10,502 bases of DNA, taken from positions 1 through 10,502 of the forward strand of contig PFNU01000110.1 in the NCBI GenBank assembly GCA_002792135.1. The letters run 5' to 3'. The notes below the pieces were generated by a model. The model saw nothing but the letters and a program-made list of their open reading frames with translations. It was not told the origin of the DNA and searched no databases. Position numbers and translations under genes: made by a program. Origin of the DNA: a bacterium (Candidatus Torokbacteria) CG_4_10_14_0_2_um_filter_35_8 (GTDB taxonomy: Bacteria; Patescibacteriota; GCA-2792135). The stretch's first letter is position 1, and each line of letters begins with the position of its first letter. Positions 5,664-10,502 of the stretch are shown here, one piece after another.

Positions 5664-6047
5664 ATGAGAGCTTTTGCTACTTCCTCACAGACTAATTTCG
5701 ATTTAAGAAGAGTAAAAGAACAAAGTTATCTTGACATGGGGCTTAGGTTTGGTCCAGTAAGTTTAAGTATTTTTACTATTTTTCTTCTTTGTGTTCTTTC
5801 TCTTTTTTATCTTACTAATACAAACAGTGTAGCTATAAAGGGTTATGAATTTAAAGAACTTGAACAAAAGATACAAAGTTTAAGGAAGGAAAATAAGAAA
5901 CTTCAATTGGAATCAATCGAGCTTCAGTCAATTCAGAGAATTGAAAAAGAAGCAGAAAAGCTAAAAATGCAGGAAATAAATAAAGTTTCTTATACTTCTC
6001 CTAAAGATGGTGGGAGTAAGAGTAAAGTGGTGATTTCATCTAATTAG
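5664..6047 (+). CDS. ftsL: FtsL/DivIC-like septum protein
   Basis: The 127-residue protein has a short cytoplasmic N-terminus (1-30), one membrane helix (about 31-51, PVSLSIFTIFLLCVLSLFYL) and a heptad-rich coiled coil outside the membrane (about 60-104, with the run LEQKIQSLRKENKKLQLESIEL). This is the architecture of FtsL and DivIC, small bitopic proteins that join FtsQ/DivIB and activate the septal synthase FtsW-FtsI. Sequence alone does not separate FtsL from DivIC; the position directly before the class B penicillin-binding protein gene favours FtsL. The Ser/Lys-rich tail (111-127) looks disordered. No Shine-Dalgarno site is seen. The gene is co-transcribed with mraZ, judging from the 33-bp gap. 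Confidence 0.85.
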   Translation: MRAFATSSQTNFDLRRVKEQSYLDMGLRFGPVSLSIFTIFLLCVLSLFYLTNTNSVAIKGYEFKELEQKIQSLRKENKKLQLESIELQSIQRIEKEAEKLKMQEINKVSYTSPKDGGSKSKVVISSN

Positions 6048-6122
6048 ATTATATTTATCATTTATTAAAGTTTTCCTTTGAGAAAAACTTTAATAGAGAT
6101 TGCACAGATAGAAAATTTTCAT

Positions 6123-8048
6123 ATGAGAAAAATAAAGCGAAAGAAAGATGTACGAACAAAAGTTTTAATGATTTTCCTAATTATCTTCTCGGCTTGCATT
6201 TTTTATAGACTTTTTAATCTGCAAGTTTTCCAGCATGAAGATTTTACCGCTTTAGCAGAAGGTCAGCATAGTTTTTATGAAAAACTTTTCCCTAAAAGAG
6301 GAGAAATTCTGGTGCGAGATTCAAAGACAGGTGATTTGTTCCCTCTTGCTACCAACAAAGAATTGTTCTTTATTTATGCAATACCAAGGCATATTGAGAG
6401 AGAAGAAAAGATAGTAGATGAGCTCTCTCCCTTGCTTTTTGAGTATAAAGAAGAACTAAGCGATAAAGAAAAAAAGAAATTAAATAGAAAACACAGAAAT
6501 TGGGTGATGTCTGGAAAATATTGGGTGTCAGATGATGGTAAAAGGACTAGCTGTGTTTGGGAGAAAGATGTTGAAGGTTTCAACGAGAAGTTAGATAAAG
6601 ACAGTGTTCTCTCGAGAGAAATAGGAAGAAGTTTTACTAATTTTAAAAAGAATCTTAAAAATAAAGTTTCTGATAAAGATGATCCTTATGTTGTTTTAGG
6701 AAGGAAGCTAAATGATAGACAAGTGGAGAAGATACTTTCCTTTGATTTTGAAGGAGTTTACCTAGAGTCTGAATCATGGAGGTATTATCCTGAAGGTACG
6801 CTTGCATCTCATATTTTAGGTTATTTTGGTTATTCAGATGATGTGCTAAAGGGTCATTATGGTATTGAAGGATATTTTAATGATAAGCTTTCAGGCAAGA
6901 AAGGCTATCTTGAAACAGAGAAAGATTTAAAGGGTGCTTGGATTTCAATAGGAAAAAGAAAATTAGAGCTAGCAAAAGATGGAAATAGTGTGGTTTTGAC
7001 AATTGATAGGAAAGTTCAATATAAAACTGATCTTGCTATTCAAAAAGCAGTAGAGGAGTATCAAGCTGAGAAAGGAAGTATTATAGTGCAGGATCCGACT
7101 ACAGGAAAAATAATTGCTATGAGTTCTTATCCCACGTTTGATCCTAATGAGTATAGTGAGGTACTAGATATTAGCTTTTATAAAAACCCTGCGATTTTTG
7201 ATCAATATGAGCCAGGATCGGCATTTAAACCTATTGTTATGGCAGCAGCGCTAGATATAGGCATAATAAACCCTTCTTCCTCTTTTTATTGTAAAGGCTA
7301 TGTAAATGTCGGTAAGTATAAGATAAAAACTTCTACAGGAGAAGCACATGGAAATGAAACTATGACGGAAATCTTAGAACACTCTTGCAATGTGGGGATG
7401 GTATGGGTTTCTCAGAAGGTAGGACTTTCAAAAGTTTATCACTATATTGAGAATTTTGGTTTTGGCAAAGATACAGGTATTACTTTAGATAAAGAAAGTT
7501 CACCTATAATTAAAGATATTAAAGACTGGAATAAAGTAGATCTTGCGACTTCAGGTTTTGGGCAAGGGGCTATAGTGATAACCCCCTTGCAACTTATCAG
7601 TGCCATTTCTGCGATTGCAAACAAAGGACGGTTATTTGCACCTTCAATAGTTAGTGAGATAGTTTACAGTGATGGTACAAATGAAAAAATTGATCCTAAA
7701 TTTGTCCGTCAGGTTATTTCAGAGAAGACGGCATTAAATCTTTCAGCAATGTTGGTATCAGCTATTGAGAAGGGTTATGGAGATTTGGCTAAAGTGGAAG
7801 GATATAGGATTGCAGGGAAAACTGGTACAGCCCAAGTTGCAAATCCAGGCGGAGGTTATTCTGAATCTAAGAAAATTACTTCATTTGTAGGCTTTGGTCC
7901 TGTAGACGACCCCCGTTTTACAATCTTAGTTAAATTGGATAATCCTAAGAAAGCCAAGTGGGGTGCAACGTCCGCAGCACCGGTTTTCAAAGAGCTTGCA
8001 GAAGAACTTTTTCAATATTTTGAGATACCACCATCTATTAGGAATTAG
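6123..8048 (+). CDS. ftsI: class B penicillin-binding protein (FtsI/PBP2 family)
   Basis: This is the peptidoglycan DD-transpeptidase of the division or elongation complex. From the ATG at 6123 it has 641 residues. A basic N-terminus precedes one membrane helix (about 14-30), the PKRGEILVRD motif of the pedestal domain (57-66), a dimerisation region with WRYYPEGTLASHILGYFG (219-236), and the transpeptidase domain. The active-site motifs are complete: S366-A-F-K369, S421-C-N423 and K566-T-G568. No PASTA domain follows. A Lys/Glu-rich insertion (about 105-185) makes it longer than E. coli FtsI (588 residues). The frame stays open upstream to a TTG at 6078, which would add 15 residues; I prefer the ATG because it directly precedes the basic segment, though neither start has a Shine-Dalgarno site. 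Its place after ftsL favours FtsI over PBP2. Confidence 0.93.
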   Translation: MRKIKRKKDVRTKVLMIFLIIFSACIFYRLFNLQVFQHEDFTALAEGQHSFYEKLFPKRGEILVRDSKTGDLFPLATNKELFFIYAIPRHIEREEKIVDELSPLLFEYKEELSDKEKKKLNRKHRNWVMSGKYWVSDDGKRTSCVWEKDVEGFNEKLDKDSVLSREIGRSFTNFKKNLKNKVSDKDDPYVVLGRKLNDRQVEKILSFDFEGVYLESESWRYYPEGTLASHILGYFGYSDDVLKGHYGIEGYFNDKLSGKKGYLETEKDLKGAWISIGKRKLELAKDGNSVVLTIDRKVQYKTDLAIQKAVEEYQAEKGSIIVQDPTTGKIIAMSSYPTFDPNEYSEVLDISFYKNPAIFDQYEPGSAFKPIVMAAALDIGIINPSSSFYCKGYVNVGKYKIKTSTGEAHGNETMTEILEHSCNVGMVWVSQKVGLSKVYHYIENFGFGKDTGITLDKESSPIIKDIKDWNKVDLATSGFGQGAIVITPLQLISAISAIANKGRLFAPSIVSEIVYSDGTNEKIDPKFVRQVISEKTALNLSAMLVSAIEKGYGDLAKVEGYRIAGKTGTAQVANPGGGYSESKKITSFVGFGPVDDPRFTILVKLDNPKKAKWGATSAAPVFKELAEELFQYFEIPPSIRN

Positions 8049-8074
8049 GAAGTTAGGATGTTAGGAATTAGGGA
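8045..8074. repeat. 8-bp tandem repeat overlapping the ftsI stop
   Basis: The units TTAGGAAG, TTAGGATG, TTAGGAA and TTAGGGA run in tandem. The first contains the TAG stop of the penicillin-binding protein gene (8046-8048). A comparable array of different sequence follows the murF stop. Confidence 0.7.
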
Positions 8075-8079
8075 TATTT

Positions 8080-8113
8080 TACTTTACGCTTTGCACTTTT
8101 AGCTTTACGCTTT
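8080..8113. repeat. modular heptamer repeat, NNNCTTT type
   Basis: After a partial unit TACTTT the array reads ACGCTTT, GCACTTT, TAGCTTT, ACGCTTT (8086-8113), four complete 7-bp modules. The modules GCACTTT, ACGCTTT and TAGCTTT recur in another order at 9728-9755, downstream of murF. Confidence 0.8.
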
Positions 8114-8205
8114 TTAGACAACTGAATATTTGAATATAAAAGCTGCAGTCTTCTATAGTCCTTTTCCGGGCTAAAAATAAATAAATACCAGAAAAAAATT
8201 GATTC

Positions 8206-8233
8206 TTGCTTTGTCATTTTAATTTGGTATAAA
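8206..8233 (+). promoter_or_regulatory. weak upstream promoter candidate for murF
   Basis: TTGCTT (8206-8211) and TATAAA (8228-8233) are 16 bp apart. A transcript from here would carry the inverted repeat AAAACCTA (8245-8252) and TAGGTTTT (8284-8291), and a 13-codon ATG frame at 8252-8293. This is weaker than the site at 8313. Confidence 0.35.
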
Positions 8234-8312
8234 ATACTAGTAAGAAAACCTATGGGCTGCAGCTTTTTGCTACCTCGCTTTTTTAGGTTTTAGAAGGCTA
8301 TTCCGTAACGAA

Positions 8313-8341
8313 TTGGTAGTTTCAATTGTAGGTGTTATACT
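8313..8341 (+). promoter_or_regulatory. promoter of murF
   Basis: TTGGTA (8313-8318) and TATACT (8336-8341) are 17 bp apart, the preferred spacing. Transcription would start near 8348 and leave a leader of about 38 nt before the murF ATG. With the 337-bp gap after ftsI this suggests that murF is transcribed independently of the mraZ operon. Confidence 0.6.
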
Positions 8342-8385
8342 ATTAGTTAAAGAAGCTTTGTAGCATATGATCTAAAATAAACAAT

Positions 8386-9657
8386 ATGAGGTCTTTATTA
8401 AAAAGAATCTTACAGAGCATTTTAAGAGGCTACTCTAAAAGGATTTTGAGTCGAAAAAAACCTACCATTATAGCTATTACTGGAAGTATTGGAAAAACTT
8501 CTACGAAAGAGGCTATTTTTTGCGTTTTAAAAGGCAAGTTTAGTGTTAGAAAAAGTACTAAAAACTATAATAATGAGATTGGACTTCCCCTTACTATTTT
8601 AGGTGAAGAATCAGGAGGAGGTTCTTTTTTAGAGTGGTTTTCAATTTTGGGACGAGGGTTTAAGACTTCTTTTCTTAAATTAAAAAAATATCCAGATATT
8701 TTGATTCTAGAAATGGGAGCGGATCGACCAGGAGATTTAAGATATTTAACTAGTTTTATTCCTATTAAGGTTGCAGTTGTTACTTCAGTTGGTCCTACTC
8801 ATCTTGAATTTTTTGATACTTTGGAGAATATTGCAGATGAAAAAGAAGTAATAGTGAGAAGAATACCAGAAGATGGTGCGGCTGTATTAAACTTTGATAA
8901 TATCTGGGTGAGAAATATGATGGGGGTATCAAAAGGGCAAGTTTTTGGTTTTGGAATTCGTTCTGATAAGGCAGAAATTAAAGCAGAAAATATTAGTGTT
9001 GACTATCAAAATCCAGCATTAGAGTTTGATTTTTCTTATAAAAATAAAAAAGCCTATATAAGGCTTGATAAAATGATAAGTAAACATCAGGTTTATGCAG
9101 TTCTAGCAGCAGCTTCTTGCGGTATTTATTTTGGTATGAGTTTAGAAGAAGTTGTAAAAAGCTTAGAGAATTTCTCTGGGCCTGCTGGTCGTATGAAGAT
9201 AATCGAGGGAATTAAGGATGCTTTAATCATCGATGATACTTATAATGCAGCACCAGAATCTGTCTTGAAAGCTTTAAATGCTTTAAAAGGATTTAAAGGA
9301 AGAAGAAAGGTAGCCGTCCTAGGTGATATGCTAGAACTTGGTCCTTATTCTAAAAAAGGGCATAAAGAAGTTGGAAGAAAAGTAGCAGAGGTTTGTGATC
9401 TATTAATTACTTCTGGAACATTAGCTAAATTAATTTCCAAAAGCGCGAAAAGTCACGGAATGGATTCTAATAAGATAATGGAATTTGAGAATTCAGATGA
9501 GGCAAGGATACCCACCCAGAATAAAATTAGAAAAGGTGATGTAATACTTGTAAAAGGCTCTCAGGGAGCAAGAATGGAAAAGATTGTTAAAGAAATAATG
9601 CGTTATCCAGAAAAAGCAAGAAGGCTTTTAGTGAGGCAGGGAAGTGAGTGGGAGTAG
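8386..9657 (+). CDS. murF: UDP-MurNAc-tripeptide:D-Ala-D-Ala ligase (MurF), without N-terminal domain
   Basis: The 423-residue Mur ligase adds D-Ala-D-Ala to the UDP-MurNAc-tripeptide, the last cytoplasmic peptide step. The ATP-binding domain has the P-loop ITGSIGKTSTKE (31-42), NYNNEIGLP (60-68) and LEMGADRPGDL (108-118). It also has VGPTHLEFF (135-143) and K153 in IADEKEVI, probably the family's modified lysine. The C-terminal domain has GPAGRM (265-270), IIDDTYNAAPES (281-292), LGDMLELG (312-319) and KGSQGARME (390-398). NYNNEIGLP and DDTYNAAP identify MurF rather than MurC, D or E. The usual N-terminal UDP-substrate domain (about 80 residues) is missing; only about 25 basic, amphipathic residues precede the P-loop, and no in-frame upstream start is apparent. 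This short form occurs in candidate-phylum bacteria, as far as I recall. The gene has its own promoter and no Shine-Dalgarno site. Confidence 0.93.
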   Translation: MRSLLKRILQSILRGYSKRILSRKKPTIIAITGSIGKTSTKEAIFCVLKGKFSVRKSTKNYNNEIGLPLTILGEESGGGSFLEWFSILGRGFKTSFLKLKKYPDILILEMGADRPGDLRYLTSFIPIKVAVVTSVGPTHLEFFDTLENIADEKEVIVRRIPEDGAAVLNFDNIWVRNMMGVSKGQVFGFGIRSDKAEIKAENISVDYQNPALEFDFSYKNKKAYIRLDKMISKHQVYAVLAAASCGIYFGMSLEEVVKSLENFSGPAGRMKIIEGIKDALIIDDTYNAAPESVLKALNALKGFKGRRKVAVLGDMLELGPYSKKGHKEVGRKVAEVCDLLITSGTLAKLISKSAKSHGMDSNKIMEFENSDEARIPTQNKIRKGDVILVKGSQGARMEKIVKEIMRYPEKARRLLVRQGSEWE

Positions 9658-9658
9658 G

Positions 9659-9692
9659 CTACTGGGTTACTGGGCTACTAGGACTACTGGGG
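9659..9692. repeat. 8-9-bp tandem repeat after murF
   Basis: The units CTACTGGG, TTACTGGG, CTACTAGGA and CTACTGGGG follow one base after the murF stop codon. They do not match the TTAGGAAG units after ftsI, but position and period are alike. Confidence 0.7.
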
Positions 9693-9727
9693 AATTGAAT
9701 ATCAGTTGTTTCTATTCTTAATTTTTT

Positions 9728-9755
9728 GCACTTTACGCTTTTAGCTTTAAGCTTT
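9728..9755. repeat. modular heptamer repeat, same modules as at 8080
   Basis: The array reads GCACTTT, ACGCTTT, TAGCTTT, AAGCTTT in exact 7-bp steps and ends five bases before the 3' end of the tRNA gene. Three modules are shared with the array after ftsI but in another order. Confidence 0.8.
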
Positions 9756-9759
9756 CTTG

Positions 9760-9834
9760 TAGCCTTATCGGGATTTGAACCCGAGTTTCTAGCTTGAGAA
9801 GCTAGCGTCCTAGACCAGGCTAGACGATAAGGCC
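9760..9834 (-). tRNA. tRNA-Glu (CUC)
   Basis: The minus strand folds into a full cloverleaf of 75 nt including the discriminator A. The acceptor stem is GGCCTTA with TAAGGCT (one G-U pair at the end). The D arm is GTCTAGCCTGGTCTAGGAC, and the anticodon stem CTAGC/GCTAG encloses the loop TTCTCAA. The T arm is TCGGG-TTCAAAT-CCCGA. The anticodon CTC (complement at 9796-9798) reads GAG, glutamate. CCA is not encoded, so it must be added by a nucleotidyltransferase. The gene converges with murF. Confidence 0.95.
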
Positions 9835-9853
9835 GGATGTACTAGAGCATTGG

Positions 9854-9859
9854 ATTATA
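9854..9859 (-). promoter_or_regulatory. -10 box of the tRNA-Glu promoter
   Basis: On the minus strand a perfect TATAAT lies 19 bp upstream of the tRNA 5' end, so transcription would begin roughly a dozen bases before the mature tRNA. No convincing -35 is seen at the right distance. Confidence 0.5.
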
Positions 9860-9942
9860 TAGAGTAAGCTTTAAGTCTATTATTAATTTATAAATTTATA
9901 GCTATAGCAGGGAGAAAATTATAATTAGAAATATGATTTCTT

Positions 9943-9977
9943 AAAAAGACGATCCCAGAAAGCAGGGGGTCGTCTTT
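9943..9977 (-). terminator. Rho-independent terminator of the cysteine-rich protein gene
   Basis: On the minus strand a stem of AAAGACGA plus a C run pairs with GGGATCGTCTTT across an 8-nt loop (9957-9964). Five Ts close it (complement of 9943-9947). It begins 37 nt after the TAA of the upstream gene and separates that gene from the tRNA. Confidence 0.85.
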
Positions 9978-10014
9978 AGTTTATCAAGTAAGAGATTTGA
10001 AAGTCAATTATCTA

Positions 10015-10502
10015 TTAATCTGGTTTAGACTCTAACCATTTTGGAGGATTAGGGGTAGCATTACAGGTTTCATCGCAGTAATTTCCTCTGTCTGTCTTAT
10101 CTCCTGGTTTTTTACCATGGCATTCGTTACTTGCGCCGCAAGGTTCCCAGCAGATACCTGAATCTCCACAAGAACCTGTTTTACATTCTTTTTTAGTATT
10201 ATAGTAAGGAAGACCATCTGCTTCTACAGTGCAGCCACAGGGCGTATAATCTGGTTTGTTTCTAGTGTTGCAGGTAGTAGGGTTTTGGCAGGTGCTTTCG
10301 CCATCGACACAGATACCTTGTAATTGTATTTCTTTACAGACGCCATCAGGATACCATTCAGGGCCACACTCACCACAATCTTCTTCATCTATCCATACTT
10401 CTTCCTCATAACAAGCATTTCCTACTCCTTTTGCAAAGACATCTATTCTTCCGTCTGCCCAAGAGATAGCATCAGGATCTGAGGTTATTTGTCCACCCAA
10501 AG
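10015..10502 (-). CDS. secreted protein with DUF346-type propeller repeat and cysteine-rich tail (5' partial)
   Basis: The minus-strand frame enters from the right edge and ends with TAA at 10017-10015; 161 complete codons are visible. The first 30 residues, with LGGQITSDPDAISWADGR and IDVFAKGVGNACY, match one blade of the DUF346/PLL-type beta-propeller repeat (consensus around LGG..TS.PdavSWg..RiDVFarG.dna), so a larger propeller probably lies upstream outside the window. The rest is acidic and rich in cysteine, with 16 Cys in 161 residues, in pairs such as CGEC, CGC and GSCGDSGIC. This pattern suggests many disulfides and hence export. The start is not in the window, so a signal peptide cannot be checked. 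No membrane anchor follows at the C-terminus. The role is unknown; propellers of this type often bind sugars. A terminator follows directly. Confidence 0.8.
   Translation of the reverse strand, partial: LGGQITSDPDAISWADGRIDVFAKGVGNACYEEEVWIDEEDCGECGPEWYPDGVCKEIQLQGICVDGESTCQNPTTCNTRNKPDYTPCGCTVEADGLPYYNTKKECKTGSCGDSGICWEPCGASNECHGKKPGDKTDRGNYCDETCNATPNPPKWLESKPD

Noticed and set aside
6078..6122. TTG start giving a 15-residue extension of the penicillin-binding protein
   Set aside because: The ATG at 6123 directly precedes the basic segment and membrane helix typical of the family. The TTG cannot be excluded since neither has a ribosome site.
6374..7624. Minus-strand frames at 6374-6583 and 7442-7624
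   Set aside because: They are antisense to the penicillin-binding protein gene, whose motifs are continuous through both places.
2560..9657. Alternative genetic code with UGA read as glycine
   Set aside because: No frame needs an internal TGA and all conserved motifs read with the standard code. That no gene here uses TGA as a stop is too small a sample.
4762..9755. CRISPR array
   Set aside because: The periodic repeats have 7-9-bp units without spacers, and no cas gene is present.
10032..10217. Second minus-strand frame within the cysteine-rich gene
   Set aside because: It overlaps the propeller/cysteine-rich frame, which has a recognisable repeat and a terminator at its end.

Overview
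The window is AT-rich (roughly one third G+C by eye), compact, and carries part of a division and cell-wall (dcw) cluster. Its gene set points to a bacterium of the Candidate Phyla Radiation (Patescibacteria), possibly Microgenomates. The reasons are a short MurF without its usual N-terminal domain, a pseudophosphatase fused to a membrane helix and an external propeller-like region, an archaeal-type endonuclease Q, almost no Shine-Dalgarno sites, and a tRNA without an encoded CCA. The lineage is inferred; no marker gene here proves it. All genes read with the standard code.

Layout. Positions 1-2161 (minus strand) hold most of a large membrane protein whose C-terminus lies beyond the left edge. 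Positions 2162-2559 are a divergent regulatory region with a strong promoter facing right. Positions 2560-4448 form a two-gene unit: a winged-helix regulator fused to a degenerate nucleotidyltransferase domain, then an endonuclease Q-type PHP nuclease that ends in a likely sliding-clamp-binding motif. Positions 4449-5198 have no gene but are dense in signals: nested palindromes, a 116-bp inverted repeat, 7-bp tandem repeats, two perfect DnaA boxes, a terminator, a near-consensus promoter and three MraZ boxes spaced by exactly 10 bp.

Positions 5199-8048 are mraZ, an ftsL-like gene and a class B penicillin-binding protein gene (ftsI/PBP2). A 337-bp gap with repeats and a separate promoter follows, then murF (8386-9657). 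rsmH, normally between mraZ and ftsL, is absent, and so are murE and mraY. On the minus strand at the right end lie a tRNA-Glu(CUC), a terminator, and the 3' part of a gene for a secreted protein with a DUF346-type propeller repeat and a cysteine-rich tail.

How it fits together. MraZ probably controls its own operon by binding the repeats just downstream of its promoter. FtsL and the penicillin-binding protein belong to septal peptidoglycan synthesis, and MurF completes the peptidoglycan precursor. The upstream pair looks like a self-contained repair unit for deaminated DNA, separated from the dcw genes by a terminator. The most notable non-genic signal is a set of modular heptamer repeats placed after the endonuclease, ftsI and murF genes. 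Two of these arrays use the same 7-mers in a different order.
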